The notes under the pieces: generated by a model
Told to the model about the DNA's origin: nothing
Database searches by the model: none
What the model saw: only the letters and a program-made list of their open reading frames with translations
Source of the DNA: Sphingobacteruim zhuxiongii
GTDB lineage: Bacteria > Bacteroidota > Bacteroidia > Sphingobacteriales > Sphingobacteriaceae
Reading direction: 5' to 3'
Length of the DNA: 64,000 nt
Assembly (NCBI RefSeq): GCF_009557615.1
Contig: NZ_CP045652.1
Span: forward strand, 434,001-498,000
Shown here: piece after piece, positions 18,049-28,182 of the stretch
Position numbering within the stretch: the stretch's first letter is position 1
Layout: each line of letters begins with the position of its first letter
Program-made: the position numbers and the translations under genes

Positions 18049-18813
18049 ATGAAAATCATCACCTATAACGTTAATGGCATACGTGCAGCTTTAAAAAAGG
18101 GCTGGATTGATTGGTTGAAAGTTGCTAATCCGGATGTTATCTGTTTGCAAGAAATTAAAGCTAACCTAGAGCAGGTTCCTGAGATTACATTGATCGAAGA
18201 TCTAGGTTATGAGCACTATTGGTATCCTGCGCAGAAGAAAGGGTATAGTGGGACGGCTATATTTACGAAGAAGACTCCAAAGCATGTGGAATACGGAATC
18301 GGGTTTGAAGACTATGATTTTGAAGGTAGAGCTATTCGTCTAGATTTCGATGAGGCATCCGTTATGAGTGTATACTTTCCATCCGGAACAACCGGGGATG
18401 TTCGTCAAGATTTTAAATACAAATTTCTAGATGATTTCCAGAATTACAGTCATGAATTGTTGAAAGAGAAGCAGAAGCTTGTAATTTGTGGGGATTACAA
18501 TATTTGCCACCGTGCAATAGATATTCATAATCCAAAATCGAACGCCAATAGTTCTGGTTTTTTACCTGCAGAACGGGAGTGGATGGAGAATTTTATTAAT
18601 TCTGGCTATGTTGACTCTTTCCGTCATCTGCATGCTGATCCACATCATTATACATGGTGGAGTTACCGTGCCGGGTCAAGAGCAAAGAACTTAGGTTGGC
18701 GTATTGATTATAATATGGTTTCTAACGCCTTAAAGGATAATATTAAAAGTGCAAAAATTTGGACAGATGCGGTACACTCAGACCATTGTCCGGTAGAGCT
18801 AATTTTAGATTAG
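18049..18813 (+). CDS. xth: Exodeoxyribonuclease III / AP endonuclease
   Basis: A 254-residue endonuclease/exonuclease/phosphatase-fold enzyme that cuts at abasic sites in base-excision repair. Motifs are ITYNVNGIRAA, LQEIKA (metal-binding Glu), the YSGTA loop, CGDYNICHRAIDIHNP (catalytic Asp and Asn) and VHSDHCPVEL (catalytic Asp-His pair) at the C-terminus. It starts two bases after the cyclophilin stop and ends the operon before a strong terminator. Confidence 0.95.
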   Translation: MKIITYNVNGIRAALKKGWIDWLKVANPDVICLQEIKANLEQVPEITLIEDLGYEHYWYPAQKKGYSGTAIFTKKTPKHVEYGIGFEDYDFEGRAIRLDFDEASVMSVYFPSGTTGDVRQDFKYKFLDDFQNYSHELLKEKQKLVICGDYNICHRAIDIHNPKSNANSSGFLPAEREWMENFINSGYVDSFRHLHADPHHYTWWSYRAGSRAKNLGWRIDYNMVSNALKDNIKSAKIWTDAVHSDHCPVELILD

Positions 18814-18835
18814 TATTACGCTTATCGCGCTTTGG

Positions 18836-18866
18836 AAAGCGGGTCACAATAGCTGTGACCCGCTTT
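18836..18866 (+). terminator. Terminator of the phosphatase-exonuclease operon
   Basis: Perfect 13-bp stem AAAGCGGGTCACA (18836-18848) / TGTGACCCGCTTT (18854-18866), loop ATAGC, then a T-rich stretch. Confidence 0.92.
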
Positions 18867-18911
18867 TCTTTTAGTATACTATTTCAATAGATATTTTCTA
18901 ACTCTGCTGTT

Positions 18912-18938
18912 TTGTTTGGAATATTATAATTAGATTTG
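18912..18938 (+). promoter_or_regulatory. Promoter of the proBA operon
   Basis: TTG at 18912-18914, a 16-base spacer and TAGATTTG at 18931-18938, an exact -7 match. Transcription would begin near 18943, about 48 bases before proB. Confidence 0.6.
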
Positions 18939-18990
18939 GGTTTTAGTGCTAAAATCAAACCTATTCTATTATACTGTTATAAATTTTTAA

Positions 18991-20019
18991 ATGAAAAAGC
19001 CGGTACTTGTCGTAAAGTTTGGTTCTGCATCGATTACCCGAGATGGGGAAATTGATGAGCAGATTGTGTTGGAGATTGCTAGGCAGTGTGCTCAATTGCA
19101 ACCAAAGTACAATATTGTGCTGGTTTCTTCTGGGGCTGTCGCGGCAGGCAAGCGTTTTATTCCTAAATACACGGGTTCATTAGCACAGCGTAAAGCTGCA
19201 GCTGCTATTGGGAATCCGTTATTAGTTAGGACATACGGTACATATTTCAGGCCGTTTAAGATTGCTTTAGCGCAAAGTTTATGCGAGCGTCAGCACTTTG
19301 CTAATCGGAGTCAGTTTCTTCAATTAAAGAGCACTTATGAGACTCTTTGGAAGAATAATATTATTCCAATTGCCAATGAAAATGATGTGGTGAGTAATAA
19401 GGAACTTAAGTTCTCAGATAATGATGAATTAGCGACTTTAATCGCGGTAGGTTTCGGTGCAGAACAGGTGTTGTTTGGTACCTCGGTTCCAGGTGTATTA
19501 GATGAAAAGGGTAATGTTATTCCTGAAATTAAAGTCATCGATAAAAGTGCCCTTTCTTTAGCGCGAAAAGAGAAATCATCCGTTGGACTTGGGGGTATGA
19601 CATCGAAGTTGAATTTCGCTCGACTTGCTAATCAATTGGGGATAAAAGCGGTCATTTTTAGCATGCAGACAGAAAATGCTATTTTGAAAGCTGTTAAAGG
19701 TGAGACTGGGACAGTTTGCCAAGCGCAGAAATCGCGTGTATCGTCGAGAAATAAGTGGTTAGCGAGTGGAAGTTTAATCGCTGGAATGGTTCAAGTAGAC
19801 CAAGGCGCGATTGAGGCATTGATGAATAGAAAGAGCTTGCTTGCGGTCGGAATACAGACTGTTATTCAAGATTTTGAAGTTGGTGAAGTTTTTCAAATCG
19901 CTGACGAAAATGGTGTAGTTCAAGCTGTAGCAAAGTCGAAAATAGACTCAGTGAGCTTGAAGTCGGGAAATAAAAAGAATTTAGAAATCGCGCATGCGAA
20001 CGATATAGTGCTACTGTAA
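18991..20019 (+). CDS. proB: Glutamate 5-kinase
   Basis: First enzyme of proline synthesis: it phosphorylates glutamate to glutamyl-5-phosphate in the cytoplasm. The 342 residues contain the amino-acid-kinase fold (VVKFGSASIT, VSSGAVAAGK, NENDVVSNKELKFSDNDELA, GLGGMTSKL). A C-terminal PUA domain (about residues 255-335) includes KWLASGSLIAGMVQVDQGA. It is slightly shorter than the E. coli enzyme (367). Its stop overlaps the proA start by one base (TAATG), so the two are translationally coupled. Confidence 0.95.
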   Translation: MKKPVLVVKFGSASITRDGEIDEQIVLEIARQCAQLQPKYNIVLVSSGAVAAGKRFIPKYTGSLAQRKAAAAIGNPLLVRTYGTYFRPFKIALAQSLCERQHFANRSQFLQLKSTYETLWKNNIIPIANENDVVSNKELKFSDNDELATLIAVGFGAEQVLFGTSVPGVLDEKGNVIPEIKVIDKSALSLARKEKSSVGLGGMTSKLNFARLANQLGIKAVIFSMQTENAILKAVKGETGTVCQAQKSRVSSRNKWLASGSLIAGMVQVDQGAIEALMNRKSLLAVGIQTVIQDFEVGEVFQIADENGVVQAVAKSKIDSVSLKSGNKKNLEIAHANDIVLL

Positions 20020-21278
20020 TGGAAGAAATGAAGGGTACAATTCAGCCACAATTGATTGCGGCAAGGAAAGCGAAGCAGGTGATGTTAAAACTGAGCTTGG
20101 AGCAAAAGAAAGAGGTGCTGACTGGTATTGCAAGGTCTCTGGTAGAACATTCGCAGGAGATTATGGTGGAAAACAAACGTGATTTAGATCGTATGGATCC
20201 CGCAGACTCTAAATATGACCGCCTTTTACTTGACAATTCAAGAATTGAAAATCTTGCAAAAAGTGTTTTAGATGTCGCTAATCTTGCAGATCCTACTGGG
20301 CAGACCCTGAGTACTCGAACGATGTCTAATGGTCTTTATGTTGTGAAAAAGACTGTTCCCTTGGGTGTTGTGGGCGTGATTTATGAATCAAGACCCAATG
20401 TGACTGTGGACGTCGCTTGTTTGTGTATTCAATCGGGAAACGTATGTCTATTGCGCGGAGGATCAGATGCATGGTATACGAACTCCTATTTGATAAGTTT
20501 GATTCAAGAGGTTTTGCGGAAGCAGAATCTTGATACCAGTATTGTTCAATTGTTACCGACAGATCGTGAATTAGTTACTGAATTATTGGAGGCAACCGCA
20601 TTTGTAGATATAATTATTCCTAGGGGTTCTCAGTCCTTAATTGATTTTGTGCGCGAGAATGCAAAAGTTCCTGTAATTGAGACGGGGGCAGGAGTTTGTC
20701 ATACTTTTGTTGATGCTTCTGCTAATATTGATATGGCGGCAAAAATCGTTGCAAATGCGAAGATTTCAAGGCCTTCTGTTTGTAATTCCCTAGACACAGT
20801 TTTATTGGAGAAGACCATAGTAGAATCCTTTTTAAGTACGCTTGCTCCACTTTTTCTTGAACATGAGGTTCAAGTTTTTGCAGATGAACGGAGTTATAAT
20901 GTGCTTAGTGCTCTGGGATATCCCCATTTAAAGATGGCGCAAGAATCTGATTTTGGTAGAGAATTCTTGGATCTTATTTGCTCAATTAAAGTGCTAGATG
21001 GGTTGGATGACGCATTAACACATATTGCAAATTATTCTTCTAAACATTCTGAGTGTATTGTTTCGGAAAATCAACAGAATATTACGACATTTATGGAGCT
21101 AGTTGATGCAGCGGCGGTTTATGCCAATGCTTCGACGCGTTTTACGGACGGGGGGGAATTTGGACTTGGAGCAGAGATTGGAATATCAACCCAGAAGCTA
21201 CATGCCAGAGGTCCATTCGCGCTCGAAAAACTAGTGACTGAAAAATGGTTCGTTATAGGACAAGGACAAATACGATAA
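20019..21278 (+). CDS. proA: Glutamate-5-semialdehyde dehydrogenase (gamma-glutamyl phosphate reductase)
   Basis: A 419-residue NADPH-dependent reductase of the aldehyde dehydrogenase superfamily, second step of proline synthesis. Motifs are VPLGVVGVIYESRPNVTVDV, GNVCLLRGGSDA, IIPRGSQSLIDFV and ETGAGVCHTFVDASAN. The catalytic Cys is in SRPSVCNSLDTVL and the C-terminal signature is NASTRFTDGGEFGLGAEIGIST. The length is normal. It overlaps proB by one base and is followed after one base by an unknown gene. Confidence 0.96.
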   Translation: MEEMKGTIQPQLIAARKAKQVMLKLSLEQKKEVLTGIARSLVEHSQEIMVENKRDLDRMDPADSKYDRLLLDNSRIENLAKSVLDVANLADPTGQTLSTRTMSNGLYVVKKTVPLGVVGVIYESRPNVTVDVACLCIQSGNVCLLRGGSDAWYTNSYLISLIQEVLRKQNLDTSIVQLLPTDRELVTELLEATAFVDIIIPRGSQSLIDFVRENAKVPVIETGAGVCHTFVDASANIDMAAKIVANAKISRPSVCNSLDTVLLEKTIVESFLSTLAPLFLEHEVQVFADERSYNVLSALGYPHLKMAQESDFGREFLDLICSIKVLDGLDDALTHIANYSSKHSECIVSENQQNITTFMELVDAAAVYANASTRFTDGGEFGLGAEIGISTQKLHARGPFALEKLVTEKWFVIGQGQIR

Positions 21279-21279
21279 T

Positions 21280-21669
21280 ATGGGAATTCGATACGAAAAG
21301 GATTCAATTCTGAATTGGATTAATGAAATGGGTAAGTTTTTACGCCTATTAGTTGATAAATATGATGCATTTGAGAAGATTGAAGAACGTTCGTTGGATG
21401 AAGATGGGTATCAATCATTTTTTGGACAATCACGCGAGTTTTTCGTTCGGCTTACTGAACAGGATCTAAAAGATTTCGTGGGAACCATTCAAATGGAACA
21501 AATTAGACCATTGGCGCAGTTAATGATGTATGATGGACTACATTTGAAAGATCGATCCATGCTTGAAAAGGCTAAATTTTTATTCAATTATCATATGCAG
21601 GTTAGCGGATCTTTTTCCTTTGAAGATTATCGCTACCTAGATAAAATTGAAAAAGGTTTGACATCCTAA
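21280..21669 (+). CDS. Unknown protein encoded with proBA
   Basis: A 129-residue soluble protein, acidic and mostly helical, with no signal peptide and no domain I recognise. Phrases such as GKFLRLLVDKYDAFEKIEERSLDEDGYQSF and a C-terminal YLDKIEKGL suggest a helical repeat or adaptor fold. The ATG lies one base after the proA stop, so it is the third gene of the proline operon and probably coupled in translation. Whether it acts in proline metabolism is only suggested by position. Confidence 0.72.
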   Translation: MGIRYEKDSILNWINEMGKFLRLLVDKYDAFEKIEERSLDEDGYQSFFGQSREFFVRLTEQDLKDFVGTIQMEQIRPLAQLMMYDGLHLKDRSMLEKAKFLFNYHMQVSGSFSFEDYRYLDKIEKGLTS

Positions 21670-22125
21670 ATGTATATTCCAAAATAAGAGATAGATGTCA
21701 GAATATCGATATCTTTCTCCTCTGTAGGTTCCATTTAATTTATGTTTTTGGAGCTCACATTTTTCTGTTTCTTTTCTCGAATATCTTAATCCGCTCGTGT
21801 TCCTGCAATTCCGCTTCCGAGCACTCCTCTTTTTTACCTCAACAAGTCTTTATATATATCTATAGTTAAATTATGTAACTTAACGTCTACAGTATTTAAC
21901 ATTGTGTATTCTCGGGGTTTTCTATCTTAATTGTGTGATAAAGGCGTTTTTAACTAAAAATTATTTGGCTCTTCTGTTGGTAGTTATGCTTTTCTTTAAA
22001 GACTCTACATTAATTTAATGTTTAACAATATTATTTTTAAGTGCTGATTATTAAATAATGGCGAAAAACACTTTCCCTTAGTGTTTTTTAACCAAAACAA
22101 TTAACACTAAAAACAATAAATTAAT
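21670..22125. other. Intergenic region upstream of the broken susC
   Basis: 456 A+T-rich bases with no convincing coding frame. It holds an imperfect palindrome at 21865-21884 (16 of 20 positions symmetric), one-mismatch -7 boxes but no full TTG/TAnnTTTG promoter, and a stem-loop at 22064-22088 just before the gene. No RNA gene is recognised. Confidence 0.45.
22064..22088 (+). terminator. Stem-loop with T-run in the leader of the broken susC
   Basis: AAAAACACT (22064-22072) / AGTGTTTTT (22080-22088), loop TTCCCTT, ending in T residues 38 bases before the start codon. It has the shape of a weak intrinsic terminator or attenuator. No upstream gene close by needs it. Confidence 0.4.
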
Positions 22126-25100
22126 ATGGAAAGAAAATTGCTTAGCTTTTTTCTGTCGTGTATGCTCTTAGTGGGATTTGCATATGGACAGAATGTACAA
22201 TTACGGGGAAAAGTAACGGGTAGGAATGGTGCTGCACTAGCAGGTGTAACTGTAATTTCTGAGTCCTCCTCAAGATCTTCTAAAACCGATAACATTCCGA
22301 TTTATCGGGTATGTAGACAAAACGGTTACTGTGGGACATCAATCAAACTTGGATGTGCAAATGGAAGAGTCGAATGTGGATATTGAAACGGTAGTTGTTA
22401 CCGCCTATGGGAAACAAATTAAAGAAGCAATAACCGGGGCCGTAGCTAGTATTACATCAAAGGATATCGAAAAGCGTCCAGTAAGTTCTGTTACAGCTGT
22501 TTTAGAAGGGTCGAATCCGGGTTTACAGATTAATAATTCCTACGGTGAGCCGGGGTCGTCTCCCAGTATTCGTGTTCGTGGTTTTGGATCAATTAACGGA
22601 AGTTCAAACCCAATGTATGTGCTCGATGGAGTGATTTTTACAGGAAATATTTCCGATATCAATCCTGGTGATGTTGAATCTGTGTCTGTTTTGAAAGATG
22701 CCACGTCCTCCAGCTTATACGGAAACTGAGGAGCGAATGGTGTAATTGTTATTACTACGAAAAAAGGAGCGGCGGGTGCTTCTAGGCTAAATTTGAAAGC
22801 AAATCTGGGTGCTTTCTCTCGTGGAATCCCAGAGTATGATAAGTTGGGGCCTAGGGATTATATGAACGCTTCATGGTTAGGTTATCGAAATCAATTGTTG
22901 TCTTCGAATCCAAAATGGACTGTAGAACAAGCCAACGCTGCTGCTAATCGAGGTTTGATTCCGACCATTTTAAAGACGAATATTTTTGATCTTCCTGATG
23001 GGGAACTATTTGATGCTGATGGGAAACTGAAGAATGAAGCGAAAATTAAAGGGACCTACGCTGATGATTTAGATTGGTTTGATCCGATATTACGGACTGG
23101 GTTCCGTCAGGATTATTCGCTATCTGGTAGAGGGGGGAATGAAAATGCGAATTATTACTTCTCTACTAGCTACTTGAATGAAGAGGGCTATATTAAATCT
23201 TCTAATTTTGATCGACTTTCTGGTCGATTAAGTGGAGAAATTATTCCTAAAAAATGGTTAAAAGCCGGGATGTCTATAAATGCATCTCACCAGCTTGGTA
23301 ATTTTACAACTGGATCAGGTAGTGCTTTTGTAAATCCTTGGTTATTCGCTCGTCAAATGGCTCCAATTTATCCGGTTCATAGACATGATAAAGTTACAGG
23401 AGACTACATTTTAAATGAACTGGGTCATAAAGTTTATGATTCAGGAGACTTAACTAGAAGTCAGAATGTCGGCAGGCATATAATTTGGGAAACTGAATTG
23501 AATGAAGATAAGAACAAGAGAAATACAATCAGTTCTCAAGGATATGTTGATGTGAAATTTCTTAAAAATTTTACTTTTTCAGTATTGGGAAATTTGGAAC
23601 TTCGCTATGACGAGACTAGATCTTATGATAATGCAATCATAGGAGATGGGCAAGGTAATGCAGGGCGTGCTTCGACGACTGTATACAACTATAAAAATTA
23701 TACTTTACAGCAGTTGTTAAACTATAGCAACTCGTTCAATACACGGCATAATATCGATATTATGATTGGCCATGAGAATTATGGGAATATATATACCTAT
23801 CTCAACGGTTTTAAAAATTCTGAATCATTTCCAGGTGAAAATTATTTAGCGAATTTTTCGAAAATTACTAGTCTGACTGATTATGAACATAACGATAAAA
23901 GTGAAAGTGTTTTTGGACGTGCTCGATATAACTATGCTGAAAAGTATTTTTTGGAGGGCTCATTAAGAAGAGATGGTAGTTCGAGAGTTACATCTGCGAA
24001 TAGATGGAAAAACTTCTGGCGTAGTAGGTAGCTTAGCTAGTTTAGGATTATATGCTGCTATATACACTTGGTCAGAATCAAAATAATTCGGCAGTGTATA
24101 GGTCAAACCTGGGTAACATCGACTTAACGTGGGAAGGAAGTCAATCTTCATCCTTTGCGTTAGAGGGACGCTTGTTAGGAAGGATGAATTTTACGTTTGA
24201 ATATTTTGATAAGCGTTCAAAAGACTTATTATTTAAACTAAATGTACCATTATCGACTGGCTCAACTTTTACTAATGGCTCTGCATATATAAATAAGAAT
24301 ATCGGCGAATTGGTCAATAGAGGTTTTGAATTTGCAGTAGACGTGGACGTTTTAAAAAACAAAGATTTTAGATGGAACCTAGGCCTCAATGGAACGATTA
24401 TTAAAAATAAAATAATAAACCTGCCTGAACAAAATAGGGAAAAAGGAATTATTAGTTCTCCCTTTAAGTATCTAGAAGGCCATAGCGTTTATGATTACTA
24501 TTTAAGGCAGTTTGTTGGTGTGGATATGATGACAGGTCAGTCTCTTTATCAAGCAGATATCGATACCTATGATCCAAACGATGCTAGTGGAGCGTGGTTC
24601 AAATTTCAACAGGAAATTAATGGGGTAACATACACTAGAAATGCTAGTTATGCTAAAGAAGAGTTTAGTGGTTCGGGGATACCGAAATTGATGGGAGGTA
24701 TCAACACTTCTTTTGATTACAAAAATTGGAGCTTGTCGGCCTTATTTACTTATTCAATTGGAGGGAAAGCAATCGACTATAGTTACAATAGCTTGATGAG
24801 TTTTTCTTCCTCAAGCGCTGTCCATGTTGATATTCGTAATTCATGGAATGGCGTACCGAATGGTATGACCGAATCTTCAATCGATCGTATTAATCCAAAT
24901 GCGATTCCACAGATTAATTTTACCAATAGCCAATACAATAATGCGCTGTCAAGTAGATTTCTAATGAACAGTTCTTATTTCACTGTAAAGAACATTACGC
25001 TGGGATATAGATTACCAAAGCTTTTGTTAGAAAGATACGGCCTCGACCAAGTTGGGCTTATTGTTAGTGGAGAAAATTTACATACTTTTTCTAAGCTTAA

Positions 25101-25194
25101 AGGCTATAGCCCTCAACAGTCTTTCGGAGGGTTTAGTCAAAATCAATTCGTACCTGCCAGAACTATTTCTTTCGGAATTAATGTTGGATTTTAA
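22126..25194 (+). pseudogene. SusC/RagA-family TonB-dependent transporter, broken by three lesions
   Basis: The parts of one SusC-like protein are recognisable in order: signal peptide and the start of the carboxypeptidase-regulatory domain, plug with DIETVVVTAYGKQ, NPMYVLDGVIF and SVSVLKDATSSSLYG, and a barrel ending RTISFGINVGF. Three lesions separate them. (1) Near 22287-22295 the frame changes after SSSRSSKTD and resumes one frame over at TFRFIGYVDKTVTVG, with part of the domain missing. (2) A TGA at 22727-22729 lies where the family has Arg in GNRGANGVIVIT. (3) Near 24017-24045 the frame breaks after RWKNFW and resumes at YMLLYTLGQNQNNSAVY, with roughly 30 residues missing by family layout. 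No functional transporter can be made. An intact susD follows 11 bases later. Confidence 0.92.
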
Positions 25195-25205
25195 GGATTT
25201 TAGAT

Positions 25206-26747
25206 ATGAAACTATTAACAATTATAATACAGTTAGCTACAATTTCATTTGCGCTAACATCTTGCTCTAAAGATTATTTGGAAACAAAGCCGACGACGGA
25301 AGTGCCAATTAAGAAAGTCTTTGAAACTACAGATAATGCTAAATATGCGGTTAATGGATTGTCGCGATTAATGAAAAGGCAATACATTTCCCAAGGGTTT
25401 AATGGAGAGGGTACTATTAAACTATACTATGGAAACTATATGGGGAATCATATGTCGACTCCGCTAGATGCTTCATGGTCTTCAATTACAAATTTTGACT
25501 TTCTTGCTAATCATACAAGTACTTACACCTACTACCCTTGGTATTACTATTATATGATAATAAGTAATGCAAATGCCATCATTGAAAATATAGAAAATGC
25601 GGTTGGTCCGCAAAAAGACAAGGAATTTATTAAGGCTCAGGCGTTAACATTTCGAGCTTATTCGTACACGATGCTTGCGCAGATATATGGCGATAGATGG
25701 GCGGATTCGAATAATGGTGCAAGTAACGCTGTTGTACTTCGTCTTCAAAGTGGATTGGATGATTTGCCTCTTTCTAGCCTCGCAGAGACTTATAAATTAG
25801 TATATGACGATCTGGATATAGCCATCGCGTTGTATACTTCCTCTGGCTTAAAGAGAGCTTCTGGTGCCAATTATCAAGTAAATATTGATGTTGCGCACGC
25901 AATTTATGCCAGAGCAACACTTAATAGAGAGGATTTTGCAAATGCCGAGAAATACGCAAAGCTAGCACGGAAATCCTATCCGTTGATGAATAATGTAGAT
26001 TACTTAGATGGTTTTGCTAATCCTACGAGAGAGTGGATATGGTCTGTTTATGATTCTTCTGAGGAGACTATTTACTTCTATTCTTATCAGGCTATGATTG
26101 CCTATAATTCTACGGCCAGTGCAGTGCGAACCGCCCCTAAAAGTATAAGTAAGGAATTGTATAGTCAAATTCCGGTTACCGATATTCGAAAACAGTTATT
26201 TCTTGATCCGATTGCATCGGGGCTCACTTTCAATGAAATTACAGGTCAGGGGAATGCCGCAGGTGTTAACTATATTCGCAATCTTTATTCTTCAATACCG
26301 AGAACAGCTCAAGCCTACGCGTATATGCAATTTAAAATTAAGGCTAATGATATGCCGGGTGTTGGTCATACGAATAATTTTCGATCGTCTGAAATGGTTC
26401 TGATAGAGGCTGAGGCAAAATATCCACAAGGCAAGCCTGAAAATGAAATACAATCTTTGTTAAATGAGTTGAATAGAGATACGGGACGAGATCCGTCTTA
26501 CAATTGTTCGTCTTCAGGAGATCAGTTATATTCAGAAATCAAGAGATACCGAGCTATAGAACTCTGGGGAGAAGGTTTTGATTGGTTCGATGCAAAACGA
26601 TGGGGAGATCCGATTGTTCGAAAATCTTTCAAGGATGGCGGAAACTTCCAAGATATTTTTGCAATTGAGATTTTGCCTTCTGACAAGAATAAATGGAGAT
26701 TTGTTATTCCAGCGAAAGAAACAGATTTTAACAAATTAATTGATTAG
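25206..26747 (+). CDS. SusD/RagB-family lipoprotein, partner of the broken SusC
   Basis: A 513-residue surface substrate-binding lipoprotein. The signal ends in lipobox LTSC (Cys near residue 20), followed by SKDYLETKPTTEV as in SusD proteins. The core has KAQALTFRAYSYTMLAQIYGDRW, and the C-terminal part has EMVLIEAEAKY and the RAIELWGEGFDWFDAKRWG motif. The frame is intact from start to stop and the length is normal. It starts 11 bases after the degenerate susC, so it is probably the second gene of the same transcript, now without its transporter unless another SusC serves it. Confidence 0.93.
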   Translation: MKLLTIIIQLATISFALTSCSKDYLETKPTTEVPIKKVFETTDNAKYAVNGLSRLMKRQYISQGFNGEGTIKLYYGNYMGNHMSTPLDASWSSITNFDFLANHTSTYTYYPWYYYYMIISNANAIIENIENAVGPQKDKEFIKAQALTFRAYSYTMLAQIYGDRWADSNNGASNAVVLRLQSGLDDLPLSSLAETYKLVYDDLDIAIALYTSSGLKRASGANYQVNIDVAHAIYARATLNREDFANAEKYAKLARKSYPLMNNVDYLDGFANPTREWIWSVYDSSEETIYFYSYQAMIAYNSTASAVRTAPKSISKELYSQIPVTDIRKQLFLDPIASGLTFNEITGQGNAAGVNYIRNLYSSIPRTAQAYAYMQFKIKANDMPGVGHTNNFRSSEMVLIEAEAKYPQGKPENEIQSLLNELNRDTGRDPSYNCSSSGDQLYSEIKRYRAIELWGEGFDWFDAKRWGDPIVRKSFKDGGNFQDIFAIEILPSDKNKWRFVIPAKETDFNKLID

Positions 26748-26793
26748 GAAATGAAAAAGGGACATTAAGTAATGTCCCTTTTTCATTTCCTAA
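26744..26793. terminator. Perfect 23-bp bidirectional terminator covering both stop codons
   Basis: Left arm 26744-26766 and right arm 26771-26793 are exact inverted repeats around a four-base loop (AAGT). The stem contains AAAAAGGGACATT / AATGTCCCTTTTT. The susD stop (26745-26747) lies in one arm and the acyl-CoA dehydrogenase stop (26790-26792) in the other. Confidence 0.93.
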
Positions 26794-27929
26794 TCTTTAA
26801 GGATCTCTCTAGCGATTACTAATCTTTGAATCTCTGATGTGCCTTCGTAAATTTGTGTAATTTTTGCATCGCGCATAAGTCTCTCGACATGATATTCTTT
26901 AACATAACCATAGCCTCCATGTATTTGAACGGCCTCTATGGTATGTTGCATTGCGACTTCAGATGCTTTTAATTTAGCCATTGCCGCTGCTTTTCCGTAT
27001 GGTAAACCTTGATCTTTCGTCCAGGCTGCCTTATAGGTTAATAATCGCGCTGCTTCAATATCAACTTCCATATCAGCGAGTTTGAATTGTATTGCTTGGT
27101 GATTGCTGATTGGTTTTCCAAATGTCTTCCTTTCTTTTGAATAGGCTAATGCCAATTCGTAGGCACCGGCGGCAATTCCCAAAGCTTGTGCGGCAATACC
27201 GATACGTCCGCCGTCTAAAGTCTTCATTGCGAATTTGAAACCAAATCCATCGTCGCCGATACGATTTGCTTTAGGTACTTTGACATCAGTGAACATGAGC
27301 GAATGGGTATCTGAACTTCGAATTCCTAATTTATTCTCCTTGGGACCAATGCTAAAACCAGGGGTGCCTTTCTCAACGATAAGCACGTTAATTCCTTTAT
27401 GACCTAATTCAGGGTGTGTCTGAGCGATGACTAAATAGATATCAGCATTTCCACCGTTCGTAATCCAGTTTTTTGTGCCATTCAAAAGATAATAATCACC
27501 CTTGTCTTCAGCGGTAGTATGTTGGGAAGAAGCGTCAGAACCCGCCTCCGGTTCAGATAAAGCAAATGCGCCCAGTTTTTCGCCCTTAGCCAAAGGAACT
27601 AGGTATTTTTGCTTCTGTTCTTCGGTTCCATATTCGTTTAGTCCATACAGTACTAATGAATTATGCGCCGACATAATCACAGCCGCTGAGGCGTCAATCT
27701 TCGCTATTTCTTCCAGTGCGAGTACGTAAGCTAAGGTGTCCATGCCTGAGCCACCATATTGTTCGGGGACCATAATTCCCATAAACCCTAATTCCCCCAT
27801 TGTTTTTACAAATTCTGTCGGAAATTTAGCTTGCTCATCTCGGTCAATTACGCCTGCCTTCAACTCGATTGCAAACTCTTTTGCTGCCGATTGAATCATT
27901 TTATGTTCTTCTGATAATTCGAATTGCAT
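26790..27929 (-). CDS. Acyl-CoA dehydrogenase
   Basis: A 379-residue flavoenzyme of fatty-acid or branched-chain amino-acid oxidation, taking acyl-CoA to trans-2-enoyl-CoA and passing electrons to ETF. Family signatures are [16 protein letters not shown] and WITNGG in the middle domain, [18 protein letters not shown], and [20 protein letters not shown]. The catalytic Glu is in [17 protein letters not shown] near the C-terminus, as in short-chain (butyryl-type) enzymes. It is monocistronic with its own promoter at 27954-27980. Confidence 0.95.
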   Translation of the reverse strand: MQFELSEEHKMIQSAAKEFAIELKAGVIDRDEQAKFPTEFVKTMGELGFMGIMVPEQYGGSGMDTLAYVLALEEIAKIDASAAVIMSAHNSLVLYGLNEYGTEEQKQKYLVPLAKGEKLGAFALSEPEAGSDASSQHTTAEDKGDYYLLNGTKNWITNGGNADIYLVIAQTHPELGHKGINVLIVEKGTPGFSIGPKENKLGIRSSDTHSLMFTDVKVPKANRIGDDGFGFKFAMKTLDGGRIGIAAQALGIAAGAYELALAYSKERKTFGKPISNHQAIQFKLADMEVDIEAARLLTYKAAWTKDQGLPYGKAAAMAKLKASEVAMQHTIEAVQIHGGYGYVKEYHVERLMRDAKITQIYEGTSEIQRLVIAREILKD

Positions 27930-27953
27930 ACTCTTGTTTATTATGGTTTAAAT

Positions 27954-27980
27954 CAAATATAATTAAAATATACTATGCAA
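27954..27980 (-). promoter_or_regulatory. Promoter of the acyl-CoA dehydrogenase gene
   Basis: On the minus strand, TTG (27980-27978), a 16-base spacer and TATATTTG (27961-27954), an exact -7 match. Transcription would begin near 27949, about 20 bases before the start codon. Confidence 0.6.
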
Positions 27981-28182
27981 GCATAATAAAGACGAGAATA
28001 GTTTACGATATTTTATTATATTTTTTTTCCTCTCAAAACACTATTAGCCTTCGTATGTTCTTTATTTGTACTTTTTGATTATCAGGAGAATATCAGTTTT
28101 TTGGAAATGTAATTGTAATTAATGATAAAATCTACTATATTGGTAGAGTATTATAATTTGTTTAATATTAAAAATATAGAAT

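Noticed and set aside
21865..21884. Imperfect palindrome in the leader of the broken susC
   Set aside because: Only 16 of 20 positions are symmetric in a very A+T-rich stretch, with no second copy; chance is likely.
22331..22729. A separate 132-residue gene with a TonB-box-like start
   Set aside because: Its GTG start lies within the regulatory domain of the same SusC; it ends at the in-frame TGA lesion and the barrel continues beyond.
24052..25194. A separate 380-residue plus-strand gene
   Set aside because: It is the C-terminal half of the SusC barrel in a shifted frame, not an independent protein.
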